Shown in pieces: positions 20,391-29,375 of a stretch of 51,290 nt of DNA. The stretch is from NCBI GenBank assembly GCA_011525665.1, contig WYAU01000090.1:1-51290 (forward strand), in the 5' to 3' direction. Origin of the DNA: Candidatus Brocadia sp. GTDB lineage: Bacteria; Planctomycetota; Brocadiia; Brocadiales; Brocadiaceae. Both the position numbers and the translations under genes were made by a program. Every line of letters begins with the position of its first letter. The first letter of the stretch is position 1. The notes beneath the pieces were generated by a model. That model was not told the origin of the DNA, made no database searches, and was given only the letters and a program-made list of their open reading frames with translations.

Positions 20391-21515
20391 TTAGTCCACG
20401 TGGGCTGAACCTTCCAGGTGTTTCTGGAGGATATCATACGAGGCGTAACACTTTCTTGCGAACTTGACGTGCCAGTAGTTCCCCTCCTTGTTTTTCGATA
20501 ATACCTCGAACTTTACTTTGCATTTATAAAGGTGATCAATCATTCTCTGAACATTCTTCTCTTCCCGGAAGCGGAGGGAAAATTTTTCATCAATGATTTC
20601 ATTCCGTGCCGCCTTGCCAACATTTTCGTATACAGGTTTTAACAATACCTCTCCCAACTGGGTGAAAATTCCCGATTTTAATGAATGCGCATGCTCGTGC
20701 ATGAACATGGCCGCGCGAATGATCCGATGGGTAAAAAACTCCGATGCCATCTCTGCCATCAAAGGGGCAGTAACACGAATATCTCGCAGGCAGGACCCCA
20801 ATGTAACGTACTTTAAAATCTTTTCAGCAGTATGGGTTGGTTTTATTACGATCCCTTCGCATCCCGCCTCATCCAGCTCTTTAACAAGCTTTTTTAAATC
20901 TGAAATATCAGATGCTGAATACCGTCCGAACCTCCTTACCGTTGGTATGCCATAGGTATCGAAGATTTTATACCGTTCCTCAACAGAAATTTTCTGAGGT
21001 TTGCTCATTCTCATTATATCAAAAGCAAAAAATCGGACGTCTTCCCTCACATAAGGGGGGTGTTCAATGTTGTACGGATTCTCCGGACCGGCAAATTCTC
21101 CGCAAATAACAAGACCCGGATTTTCATCAAATATCTTTTTTACATCTAAAAAATCTGCAATCCGATCCGTCGAAAACGGGCAGATGTATGCACCACGTGA
21201 AAAAACTACGATACGACCCTGAACACGCGCTACCCTGACATTGTAACCGTCTACTTTTTCTTCAACATAAAAGGGTTGGCTATAGGCGTTGCGGATGCCA
21301 TTTTCCAGGTGCAATATTCGCGCAATACTTGGAAAATCAAAAATGATGCCCTCCGGGGTAACGAGAGATCCCTTTCCCAGAGTGCCAATTTTTTTTGTTA
21401 CCCGGTAAAGGTCAATACCGTCGAATTCCTCATGGACAACGTCGTGCTTTTCTGCCGAAGCCTGCCACAGGGTCTCGGAAATACCAGCCTGCTTCACAAT
21501 ATCATATATTTCCAT
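20391..21515 (-). CDS. Archaeal-type ATP-dependent RNA ligase (Pab1020/Rnl3 family)
   Basis: A 374-residue ligase of the family known mostly from archaea (TIGR01209), which joins RNA ends through an enzyme-AMP intermediate. The nucleotidyl-transfer Lys is Lys87 in EEKVDGYNVR (motif I, KxDG). Later motifs are ICGEFAGPENPY (III-like), FFAFDI (IIIa) and EGIVIKPT (IV/V). The C-terminal third is the dimerisation/helical part of the family. Biological substrates are not settled; RNA circularisation and repair are discussed. It is convergent with the HARP gene, 106 bases apart, the pairing that gave that family its old name. The gene looks intact. Transfer from archaea in the distant past is plausible but not shown. 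Confidence 0.9.
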   Translation of the reverse strand: MEIYDIVKQAGISETLWQASAEKHDVVHEEFDGIDLYRVTKKIGTLGKGSLVTPEGIIFDFPSIARILHLENGIRNAYSQPFYVEEKVDGYNVRVARVQGRIVVFSRGAYICPFSTDRIADFLDVKKIFDENPGLVICGEFAGPENPYNIEHPPYVREDVRFFAFDIMRMSKPQKISVEERYKIFDTYGIPTVRRFGRYSASDISDLKKLVKELDEAGCEGIVIKPTHTAEKILKYVTLGSCLRDIRVTAPLMAEMASEFFTHRIIRAAMFMHEHAHSLKSGIFTQLGEVLLKPVYENVGKAARNEIIDEKFSLRFREEKNVQRMIDHLYKCKVKFEVLSKNKEGNYWHVKFARKCYASYDILQKHLEGSAHVD

Positions 21516-21706
21516 GTGCGTTGTCTTTCCTGATAAACGTATTCTCTCTGTAATGTCTGATACGATGTTACATAAACCGGTTCCCTGATTTCAAGACAAA
21601 ACTGGATTGCAATGAAATATGCATACAGCTACTTAATGCTGTAATTTCATATATAACCCCTATATTTGTAAAAGCTTAAAACCGGGGATGCGATCCGTTT
21701 TTAATA

Positions 21707-21735
21707 TTGACTTCAAAAAGACATAATCGTATAAT
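21707..21735 (+). promoter_or_regulatory. Predicted promoter of the DHH phosphoesterase gene
   Basis: TTGACT (21707-21712), 17-base spacer, TATAAT (21730-21735), about 50 bases before the ATG at 21789. Near-consensus with ideal spacing. Confidence 0.65.
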
Positions 21736-21788
21736 TGGTCGCCGTTTAATTATAACTGAAAATTTGGATTCCGCTTAGGGATAGAGCT

Positions 21789-23261
21789 ATGTATATAATT
21801 TTTGGTTGCGATGACATCGGATGTGAATTGGCCAGAAATCTAAGTAAATCCGGCGAGGAGGTACTGGTAATCGGTAATGATGAAACGGCTTTAGGCGCGG
21901 TGAAAGCCCCTAACCTCCAAATGTTCACAGCGGATGTCCATGCAGTGGACTTTGAATCGTTGCCGGCAAAAGACGCCATAGCGTTCATACTCCTGCAGAA
22001 AAGTTTTGACGATAACTTGGCCCTGGCAAGACGTATCAGAAAATCATTTCCGGATAAATTTATATTATCAAGGGCTACGGGCGAAAAAGAGGAATCTGAA
22101 TTATTGGGAAACGGCGTGGATCAGATTATTCAAACAGTCAGAATCCTTACAAACGCAATCCGGAATGAACTGGAAACGGCAAAATTAAAAAGATCGGTTT
22201 TTCGTTTGGTTAGTGTCATTAAGGAAGCGACAGGGAGGGGTTTGGCGATTTTTCTCCAGGACAACCCCGACCCCGATGCAATTGCCTCGGGTTTTGCGCT
22301 CAAGCGCATTGCCGAAAAATACGATATTAAATCCAATATTTATTATGGTGGAAATATCGGGCGTCAGCAAAATAAGACGTTGGTCAATTTATTGGAAACC
22401 GAACTCATTCGATTAAAAACCCCGGAAGAGGCTCTCCATATAACTCATGCAGTTGATAAAGTGGCATTGATAGAGGCCTCCATTTCTTCAAAGAACAATA
22501 TATTACCGGCAGAGATAATTCCCCATATTATCATTGATCATCATCAAACAGACTTTAATCTCGTGAAAGGGGAATTCGTTGAAATATTGCCAAAAATAGG
22601 AGCCAACTCTACTATCATGACAAGATATCTGAGGCATCTGAATATCATCCCTGACCCGCCCCTCGCTACAGCGCTTCGTTACGGAATCAGGGTGGACACG
22701 TGCGGATTCACCAGAAACACGACCACCGAGGACCTTGATGCGGCTGCTTATCTTTCCCCCCTGCTGGATGTTGGTCTGTTGAACCAAATTGAAAACCCCC
22801 CCATGAGTGCCGAAACTATTGATATTATTGGAAGGACCATACGAAATCGGGAGGTTCGAGGTTCGTATCTGATATCTTTTGTTGAATTTATAACCGATCG
22901 GGATGCATTGCCGCAGGCGGCTGAATTAATGTTACAGATGGAAGGTATTTCTACCGTTCTTGTTTTTGGCATTGACAAGGACAAAGTTCAGTTATCCGCC
23001 CGAAGCGTAGATACAAGAATTAATCTTGCTTTTTTGCTGCAAAAAGCATTTGGCTTTATGAACGCCGGCGGACATGCTACTATGGCGGCCGGCTGCATAG
23101 ACTTGGGCATTTTTGGGGATGTAACGGATAAAAAATCACTTTTGAGAATTACCTTTGATGCCGTAAGGAAGAAGTTTTTCACAGCAGTGGGAATAGATAT
23201 AGAAAAGCGGGAAATACCTGATGAGTTAGAGTTGATGGTCAGCAACAGCACCAAGAGTTGA
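21789..23261 (+). CDS. TrkA-N/DHH/DHHA1 fusion phosphoesterase
   Basis: A 490-residue protein with three parts. Residues 1-115 are a Rossmann-type TrkA-N (RCK-like) domain (IIFGCDDIGCELARNL). Residues about 145-330 are a DHH phosphoesterase core with DNPDPDAIASG, IIIDHHQTDF and RYGIRVDTCGF, which hold its metal-binding Asp and His residues. Residues about 365-470 are DHHA1, with GGHATMAAG. Such proteins are related to nanoRNase/cyclic-dinucleotide phosphodiesterases; the RCK domain could sense a nucleotide. Whether the substrate is c-di-AMP, pAp or short RNA cannot be read. The lipoprotein gene follows 41 bases past the stop, on the same strand. No membrane segments. Confidence 0.85.
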   Translation: MYIIFGCDDIGCELARNLSKSGEEVLVIGNDETALGAVKAPNLQMFTADVHAVDFESLPAKDAIAFILLQKSFDDNLALARRIRKSFPDKFILSRATGEKEESELLGNGVDQIIQTVRILTNAIRNELETAKLKRSVFRLVSVIKEATGRGLAIFLQDNPDPDAIASGFALKRIAEKYDIKSNIYYGGNIGRQQNKTLVNLLETELIRLKTPEEALHITHAVDKVALIEASISSKNNILPAEIIPHIIIDHHQTDFNLVKGEFVEILPKIGANSTIMTRYLRHLNIIPDPPLATALRYGIRVDTCGFTRNTTTEDLDAAAYLSPLLDVGLLNQIENPPMSAETIDIIGRTIRNREVRGSYLISFVEFITDRDALPQAAELMLQMEGISTVLVFGIDKDKVQLSARSVDTRINLAFLLQKAFGFMNAGGHATMAAGCIDLGIFGDVTDKKSLLRITFDAVRKKFFTAVGIDIEKREIPDELELMVSNSTKS

Positions 23262-23302
23262 CCGTAATTAAGTATTTATTTTATAGAGAAGGAGAAAGAA
23301 TT

Positions 23303-24238
23303 ATGGGAAAAGGGTTTTTGGGGATAGGTTTAATAAGTCTTACAATTTTTTTAAGTTCTTGTGTTGCCACCCAGCAGCAAGTAAAGGAAGAAAGGGAGCC
23401 AGAATTAAAGGTGGAAGTAAAGGCAGAGCCGCTTAAGGAAGAGGTAACTCCGGAAACACCCGCTCCTGGAGAAGAAGCTGTTGCTCCAGAAGTCCCAGAA
23501 GCGACTGCGCCGGCATCTCCTGAAACCCCGGCAGAAGCTGCACCTGAAGCCCCGCAAGCAGGTGAGCCAACCACTCCGGCAGAAGCTCCAGAGGCTGCGG
23601 CGCCAGTAGCTCCGGAAACTCCGGTCGCTGAAGAACCGGAAACTCCACCCACAGCAGAACCGGTTGCTCCTGAAGCCCCAGAGTCAGCGGCTCCGGAAGC
23701 AGCCGCGCCCGTGGCTCCGGCTCCCGAGGTTGTTGCACCTCCGGCAGAAGAGGAAGAACCAGCGGAACATCCCGTAAAACCTGAAGAAGAAAAGGCAGAG
23801 GTATTGCCTCCCGAGGGGCAGGAATCCAGGGCGGAGGGATTACGGCAATGTGCCACCTGTAATAAAGAGGCAGGGGAAGGACACATCTGTGGTCTTACTA
23901 CCTATTGTCAGCAATGCAGGGAAGAGGTCGGTTCCGGCCATATTTGTGATTTAACTTTCTTTTGCCATGATTGTAAAAAAGAAGTGGGAGATGGCCATAT
24001 CTGCGGAATAACGGCTTTTTGCCCAACGTGCGAGGAGGAAGTTGGACCTGGCCATATCTGTGATGTAACCTATTTTTGTTATGATTGCGAGAAAGAAGTG
24101 GGAGATGAGCACATTTGTGGTGTCACGCAATTTTGCTTCACCTGCAAGGCAGAAGTCGGAGAAGGACATGAGTGCGGAAGAACCTACTTCTGTTTTGATT
24201 GCGAGAAAGAAGTGCCGAAGGACCACCGGCATGAATAG
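23303..24238 (+). CDS. Lipoprotein with Pro/Ala/Glu-rich linker and tandem Cys/His modules
   Basis: A 311-residue exported lipoprotein. The start at 23303 is chosen because AAGGAGA lies just upstream and the product begins with a lipobox signal (MGKGFLGIGLISLT..LSSC, lipid Cys near residue 20). Residues about 25-180 are a low-complexity linker rich in Pro, Ala and Glu. From 23849 six units of exactly 19 residues follow, each CX2CX7HXC then a hydrophobic pair (for example CHDCKKEVGDGHICGITAF), and a partial seventh ending HRHE. Each unit offers three Cys and one His, a likely zinc or other metal site. I do not recognise the family. Role in metal binding, redox or protein contact outside the cytoplasm is inference. 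It shares the transcript of the DHH gene. Confidence 0.8.
   Translation: MGKGFLGIGLISLTIFLSSCVATQQQVKEEREPELKVEVKAEPLKEEVTPETPAPGEEAVAPEVPEATAPASPETPAEAAPEAPQAGEPTTPAEAPEAAAPVAPETPVAEEPETPPTAEPVAPEAPESAAPEAAAPVAPAPEVVAPPAEEEEPAEHPVKPEEEKAEVLPPEGQESRAEGLRQCATCNKEAGEGHICGLTTYCQQCREEVGSGHICDLTFFCHDCKKEVGDGHICGITAFCPTCEEEVGPGHICDVTYFCYDCEKEVGDEHICGVTQFCFTCKAEVGEGHECGRTYFCFDCEKEVPKDHRHE
23849..24235 (+). repeat. Six and a half in-frame 57-bp repeats
   Basis: Six 57-base units (23849-24190) encode the 19-residue CX2CX7HXC modules of the lipoprotein; a shortened seventh unit occupies 24191-24235. Units 3 and 5 (CHDCKK, CYDCEK) resemble each other more than they do units 2 and 4, hinting at duplication of a two-module block. 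Confidence 0.8.
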
Positions 24239-24277
24239 GCGTAAAGTAAGTTTTTTTTGAGAATTCAGGGTATATCG

Positions 24278-24314
24278 AAAAAGGCATGTTTCACACTGAA
24301 ACATGCCTTTTTTA
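24278..24314. terminator. Intrinsic terminator after the lipoprotein gene
   Basis: Perfect 14-bp stem AAAAAGGCATGTTT / AAACATGCCTTTTT with a seven-base loop and a T run. The A run on the other side makes it usable in both directions, but dinB ends more than 250 bases away, so it mainly serves the plus-strand operon. Confidence 0.85.
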
Positions 24315-24571
24315 TTTCCTATTATCAAAGCATGAAAACCCGTCCGCTTTTCCGTGGATAAGATGCCGGTTTTTCGCTTCCAGAATATAATTGCGGTCTG
24401 TCCGGATCACGTATCAGAACTCAGGCATTTGCATCTCGTGTAAAGATGTCTACGATATAACCTCCTGATTGTATGACCTTCGACTTCGATCAAAAAGGAA
24501 ACAAACATGAAGGAAGTATGTAAAGCGTTTTCCGCACCCGACGGATACTTTGCCCCCTCGCAGGACTGATT

Positions 24572-25618
24572 TCATACCTTTTCTAATCCACCCATCTTTA
24601 CGCCTATGAGCCTGACCTTCTTTTTCATTTCAAACCTCTTCAGACAATCGAAGACAGCCGTTCTTATCTCATTTACAGCATTCGTAGACGCTTCCAGCGT
24701 TTTTGCCCGTGTGTGGGTTTCAAAATCGCTGAATCTCACCTTTACCGTAACGGTTCTGCCTTTATAACCCGACTGCTTCATATCATTCGCAACATCCCGT
24801 GTAAGCCCTGCAAGTGCCTTCGCTATGATCTGCCAGTTGCCAACGTCCCTTTCAAAGGTGGTTTCTCTGCTTGTGGACTTTGGTTCCCAGTGGGTAACGA
24901 GCGGGCTTTCGTCTATTCCCCTCGATGCCTCGTAAAGATATCTTCCGTGAGATTCTCCGAATTCCTCAATAAGCCTCTCCCGTGATAATGAAGCAAGCTC
25001 TCCGATGGTTCCTATACCCATTTCCTTCAAATATGCTTCTGTCTTTGGTCCCACGCCCCAGAGCTTTCTCACCGCCAAAGGCCATATACGGTCCTCTCTG
25101 TCGCCTTCCGTAATGATGGTTAGTCCATCCGGTTTTTGCATATCAGAGGCAATCTTTGCCAGAAGCTTGTTAGGCGCTATTCCTATAGAACAGGTAAGAC
25201 CCGTCTCTTGCTTAATTTTTGTCTTGATTTCCCTTGCGATTTCCTCTGCCGGCCTGTCTCTTTGGGATAAATCAAGAAATGCCTCGTCAATCCCGACATC
25301 TTCCATTATCGGGCTGAATTCCCTCAGGATGCCCTTTATCCGTCGGGATACCCTTGCATATTCCTCATAATCTACAGGGAGAAAAACGGCATGGGGGCAT
25401 AGTTTGTGTGCGGTTTTTAACGGCATCGCGGAGTGTATTCCGAATTTTCTCGCTTCATAGGATGCCGTTGATACTACGCCCCTTTTGGTGGGATCGCCGC
25501 TGCCCCCAATTACAAGAGGTTTGCCGGTCAGTTCAGGATTTCTTCTTTGTTCAACTGCGGCAAAGAATGCATCCATGTCGATATGAAGGATTCGTCTCAT
25601 GGAATCAGGATTTTCCAT
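24572..25618 (-). CDS. dinB: DNA polymerase IV
   Basis: Y-family translesion polymerase. Visible are the catalytic HIDMDAFFAAVE near the N-terminus, VGIDEAFLDLS with the second acidic pair, and CSIGIAPNKLLAKIASDMQKPDG. The little-finger domain follows. A GTG at 25669 gives 365 residues; the ATG at 25618 (MENPDSMRRILHID) is preferred because AAGGA precedes it and the core begins only seven residues on, giving 348 residues. The protein ends shortly after the little finger without an evident beta-clamp tail (QLxLF); loss of that motif would reduce clamp binding. It lies downstream of sucD on the same strand and may be co-transcribed. Confidence 0.92.
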   Translation of the reverse strand: MENPDSMRRILHIDMDAFFAAVEQRRNPELTGKPLVIGGSGDPTKRGVVSTASYEARKFGIHSAMPLKTAHKLCPHAVFLPVDYEEYARVSRRIKGILREFSPIMEDVGIDEAFLDLSQRDRPAEEIAREIKTKIKQETGLTCSIGIAPNKLLAKIASDMQKPDGLTIITEGDREDRIWPLAVRKLWGVGPKTEAYLKEMGIGTIGELASLSRERLIEEFGESHGRYLYEASRGIDESPLVTHWEPKSTSRETTFERDVGNWQIIAKALAGLTRDVANDMKQSGYKGRTVTVKVRFSDFETHTRAKTLEASTNAVNEIRTAVFDCLKRFEMKKKVRLIGVKMGGLEKV

Positions 25619-25688
25619 AAATCCAATAATCCTTGTGGTAGGTATTGAACGTGAAATGCCCCCGTGCACACGTTATTCTGGGGCATTG

Positions 25689-26561
25689 TTAACATCCGAG
25701 TATTCTTGCTACCGTTGTGCCAATATCTGCAGGGCTCTCTGTCATAGTAACACCGGCATTTTCCAGCGCAGAGATTTTTGATGACGCAGTGCCCTTACCA
25801 CCTGAAATAATGGCGCCGGCATGACCCATGCGTTTCTCCGGTGGCGCTGTTCTGCCCGCAACGAAACCAATAACCGGTTTTGTGATCTCTCGTTTTATTA
25901 CCTCCGCGGCTTTCTCCTCTGCGCTTCCCCCGATTTCTCCTATCAACACGATGGCCTGTGTTTCCTTGTCGTCCTGGAACAATCTCAGAACATCGGCAAA
26001 ATCGGTTCCAATTAGGGGATCTCCCCCAATACCCAGGCAGGTGGATTGTCCCAATCCTCGCCGGGTCAACTGCCAGACGGCTTCATAGGTGAGTGTTCCG
26101 CTGCGTGAGACAACTCCCACGTGGCCTGGTTTATGGATGTATCCGGGCATAATGCCGATCTTGCATGCACCAGGCGTAATGACGCCAGGGCAGTTTGGTC
26201 CGATAAGACGTGTCCTCCCGGATGAGAGATATTTTTTTACCCTGACCATGTCCAGTGCAGGAATCCCCTCGGTAATGCAGACTACCAATTCAATTCCTGC
26301 CTCAGCGGCCTCCAGGATGGCATCCGCTGCAAACGGTGCGGGCACGTAAATGACAGAGGCATTTGCATCCGTATTTTTCATTGCGTCGATTACGCTGTCA
26401 AAGACAGGAACGCCCTGTTGTCGTGTGCCGCCTTTGCCGGGAGTAACACCGGCGACAAGTTTGGTGCCATATTCCAGCATTTTACCGGCATGAAAACTGC
26501 CCGCATGCCCGGTTATGCCCTGGCATATTACCTTCGTATCTTTATCTATTAATATACCCAT
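25689..26561 (-). CDS. sucD: Succinyl-CoA synthetase alpha subunit
   Basis: Alpha subunit, 290 residues, of the ligase interconverting succinyl-CoA and succinate with ATP or GTP. It has the CoA-binding Rossmann part ([15 protein letters not shown]) and the phospho-His loop [14 protein letters not shown]; the His of GHAGA carries the phosphate in this family. Length is standard. It starts one base after the sucC stop, so subunits are translated together. The preceding gene is the Re-citrate synthase-like enzyme, linking this operon to the TCA cycle. Confidence 0.96.
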   Translation of the reverse strand: MGILIDKDTKVICQGITGHAGSFHAGKMLEYGTKLVAGVTPGKGGTRQQGVPVFDSVIDAMKNTDANASVIYVPAPFAADAILEAAEAGIELVVCITEGIPALDMVRVKKYLSSGRTRLIGPNCPGVITPGACKIGIMPGYIHKPGHVGVVSRSGTLTYEAVWQLTRRGLGQSTCLGIGGDPLIGTDFADVLRLFQDDKETQAIVLIGEIGGSAEEKAAEVIKREITKPVIGFVAGRTAPPEKRMGHAGAIISGGKGTASSKISALENAGVTMTESPADIGTTVARILGC

Positions 26562-26562
26562 T

Positions 26563-27723
26563 CTATTGTGATGCCGTTACTGCCATACGTGCGGCTTCTT
26601 TCATGTCTTTTGCACACAGGATACTTAAAGCGGAATTGTCGAGTATTTTTCTTGCAATTTCAACGTTTGTTCCTTCCAGTCGGACGACCAGAGGGATATG
26701 TATGCCTGCTTCTTTAATAGCCTGAATGATGCCGGACGCAATGACGTCGCACTTCATGATTCCCCCGAAGATATTGATCAAAACAGCCCTTACTTTGGGA
26801 TCGGACAAAATTATCTTGAACGCCTGTGCGACCTGTTCCAGAGATGCATCGCCGCCGACATCCAAAAAGTTGGCGGGTTCTCCACCGTGGAGTTTGATAA
26901 TATCCATGGTGGCCATGGCAAGGCCGGCGCCATTTACAAGGCATCCGATATTTCCGTCAAGGCTTATATAACTCAGCCTGTGTTTCCTGGCCAGGGCTTC
27001 TGCAGGAGAGACGTCCTGATATGAGATACACTGATCGAATTCGGGATGGCGATAGAGGGCGTTGTCATCAACGTCCATCTTCGCATCGAGCGCATATATT
27101 TCACCGTCCGTTGTCACAGCCAGGGGATTGATTTCCAATAACGAACAATCGTTTTCCAGAAAGGCACGAAACAGACGCACGATAAGGTTGTTCAGCCTCA
27201 TTGAAAGCGCCCCCGATATGTTTAATTGAGAGGCAATGCGGCGTGCCTGGAAAGGGTGGATCCCAAAGAAAATGTCGGCCGGTTCTTTGATGATTTTGCC
27301 GGGTGTTCGCCTGGCAATCTCTTCGATTTCCACGCCTCCTTCGGCGCAGGCGATCAGCATCGGCATACAAAGGGAACGGTCTATCGTTATAGCGAGGTAT
27401 AATTCCTTTTTCACCGAAACGGCTTCTTCTATGAGAACATACTTAATTTCAGCGCCTTTTTGGTTTGTTTGATGTGTTGCAAGGCGGGTGCCGAGCATGC
27501 TTGTTACGCATGACAGGGCTTCCTCCGGTGTATTTACAAAATGAATGCCGCCGCGTTTTCCTCTGCCGCCGGCAAGGATTTGCGCCTTTACAACACAACG
27601 ATTACGTCCGATTTCCCGGAATGTCTCTGATGCGTCATTGCTTTGTGATATGGTCTTTCCGCAAGGAACGGAGACGTTGTATGCTTTGAGGATATTTTTT
27701 GCCTGAAACTCATATAACTTCAA
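26563..27723 (-). CDS. sucC: Succinyl-CoA synthetase beta subunit
   Basis: Beta subunit, 386 residues, with an N-terminal ATP-grasp domain ([20 protein letters not shown]; the glycine-rich loop binds nucleotide) and C-terminal CoA-ligase part ([37 protein letters not shown]). Length matches the family. It begins five bases after the stop of the upstream synthase gene and abuts sucD, a tight three-gene operon. Nucleotide preference (ATP or GTP) cannot be told. Confidence 0.96.
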   Translation of the reverse strand: MKLYEFQAKNILKAYNVSVPCGKTISQSNDASETFREIGRNRCVVKAQILAGGRGKRGGIHFVNTPEEALSCVTSMLGTRLATHQTNQKGAEIKYVLIEEAVSVKKELYLAITIDRSLCMPMLIACAEGGVEIEEIARRTPGKIIKEPADIFFGIHPFQARRIASQLNISGALSMRLNNLIVRLFRAFLENDCSLLEINPLAVTTDGEIYALDAKMDVDDNALYRHPEFDQCISYQDVSPAEALARKHRLSYISLDGNIGCLVNGAGLAMATMDIIKLHGGEPANFLDVGGDASLEQVAQAFKIILSDPKVRAVLINIFGGIMKCDVIASGIIQAIKEAGIHIPLVVRLEGTNVEIARKILDNSALSILCAKDMKEAARMAVTASQ

Positions 27724-27728
27724 AGATG

Positions 27729-29144
27729 TTATTTTGTCTTCGCAGTTCCGGATTGTTGTAATTTATCCGCTTTGATGAAATCCCGAAGGTGGATGCGCAC
27801 CTGTTCAATCATTTCTCCGTCAGAAATAGAAGTAATGCGCCCCTCGGTATATTGTTTGTCCACCCATTCTTTTATCCGTGAGACACCCTCGTGTGTTTTT
27901 GAAATCTGCTCGCTTCCTTCCAATCCGAAGAAGATATTAACCCACTGCGCAATTCCAGCCACACCGGATTTGTCCGTTACGGCAACACCAAGGGGCCTGT
28001 TTAAAAGCTTCTTTGTATCGAAGATATTATATATCTCTTCGTTTTTCAATAATCCATCCGAATGGATACCTGCACGGGTGACATTGAACTCTGCGCCTAC
28101 AAGGGGTTGTGTGGGAGGAATGGGATACCCGATTTCATTCCTGTAATAATCTGCAATTTCCGTAATCACGGTGGTATCGATTTGTTCGTCGTCTCCCCGG
28201 AGCGCCAGGTATTCAATCACGAGGGCTTCAATCGGTGTATTTCCGGTCCGCTCCCCCAGTCCCAGCAATGTACCATTAATTCCACTGCATCCGTAGAGCC
28301 ATGCGGTGGTGGCATTGCTTACCGCAAGATAAAAATCATTATGACCGTGCCATTCCATGTATTCGGAAGGGACGCCTGCAAAATGATTGAGTCCATAAAT
28401 AATGCCGGGCACGCTCCGCGGTAATGCGGCGCCTGGGTAACTCACCCCCATCCCCATGGTATCGCAAGCCCGTATCTTAACGGGGAGTTTGCTTTCCCTG
28501 GACAATTTCATTAGCTCCTTGGCAAAGGGCACAACAAAACCATAAAAGTCAGCCCTCGTAATATCCTCAAAATGGCAGCGGGGGATAATGCCCTCTTCCA
28601 GCGCGGCACGCACAATATCCAGGTACATCTCCATTGCCTGTTTCCGTGTCTTATTTAACTTTAAATAGATATGATAATCCGAGGACGAACATAAGATGCC
28701 CGTTTCCTTAAGCCCCATTTCCTTGACGAGCTTAAAATCGTTCTTCACCGCCCTGATCCATCCGGTAACTTCCGGGTATTTATAACCCCGTTCCAGGCAC
28801 TTCCTGACCGCTTCCTGATCTTTTGCATTATAAAGGAAAAACTCACACTGACGAATAAGCCCTTTTTTACCGCCAAGTTTGTGTATCAGGTCGAAAAGAT
28901 CGACGATCTGTTTTACTGTGTACGGCGGACGGGACTGCTGGCCGTCCCGAAAGGTCGTGTCCGTAACCCAAATCTCTTCAGGAGGGTTCATCGGATTAAG
29001 CCGATAATTGAATGGTATCTTTGGTATTTTTTCGTAGGGGAAGACGTCCCTAAAGAGATTGGGTTCTGACGAATCCTGTAATTGGAAAATGTACTCTTCA
29101 GGTTCTAATGTATTTCGGCGTTTATTGAATCGAAGCATCTTCAA
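27729..29144 (-). CDS. Re-citrate synthase-like enzyme (LeuA/homocitrate synthase superfamily)
   Basis: A 471-residue DRE-TIM metallolyase, condensing acetyl-CoA with a 2-oxoacid. The active-site block is VTDTTFRDGQQSRPPYTVKQ (60-79); the metal-binding WHGHND and the GTLLGLGERTGN turn are present. The DTTFRDGQQxxPPYTV form and about 450-residue length fit Re-citrate synthase rather than LeuA, which has a longer C-terminal regulatory domain. Re-citrate synthase replaces the ordinary Si-type enzyme in some anaerobes and is reported to serve the TCA cycle of Kuenenia. Its position directly before sucC and sucD supports that. Homocitrate or isopropylmalate synthesis remains possible. Confidence 0.8.
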   Translation of the reverse strand: MKMLRFNKRRNTLEPEEYIFQLQDSSEPNLFRDVFPYEKIPKIPFNYRLNPMNPPEEIWVTDTTFRDGQQSRPPYTVKQIVDLFDLIHKLGGKKGLIRQCEFFLYNAKDQEAVRKCLERGYKYPEVTGWIRAVKNDFKLVKEMGLKETGILCSSSDYHIYLKLNKTRKQAMEMYLDIVRAALEEGIIPRCHFEDITRADFYGFVVPFAKELMKLSRESKLPVKIRACDTMGMGVSYPGAALPRSVPGIIYGLNHFAGVPSEYMEWHGHNDFYLAVSNATTAWLYGCSGINGTLLGLGERTGNTPIEALVIEYLALRGDDEQIDTTVITEIADYYRNEIGYPIPPTQPLVGAEFNVTRAGIHSDGLLKNEEIYNIFDTKKLLNRPLGVAVTDKSGVAGIAQWVNIFFGLEGSEQISKTHEGVSRIKEWVDKQYTEGRITSISDGEMIEQVRIHLRDFIKADKLQQSGTAKTK

Positions 29145-29271
29145 ATTCCCCTTAATAAATATTTTTTTATCACCACATATCAGAAAAAGCTAAAGGAAGG
29201 ATAAAATCAGATTGTAAAGGTAATATTTTTGCAAGTCAAGCGAAATGATGGAAAATTCTTGTGATTATGGA

Positions 29272-29300
29272 TTGACTTTGCGGGAAAAAACTGGAATACT
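29272..29300 (+). promoter_or_regulatory. Possible promoter of the yceI-like gene
   Basis: TTGACT (29272-29277), 17-base spacer, AATACT (29295-29300), 75 bases before the ATG. The -10 box is moderate. Confidence 0.4.
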
Positions 29301-29375
29301 AAAGAAATTCTTTTTAGACACTCACCATTACTGGGGAGAAGTGATTGTTTGCACTATCAGGACAGGAGATGAATT

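Noticed and set aside
23281-23886. Long antisense frame opposite the lipoprotein linker
   Set aside because: It is the complement of a Pro/Ala/Glu codon-biased stretch, which keeps other frames open by chance.
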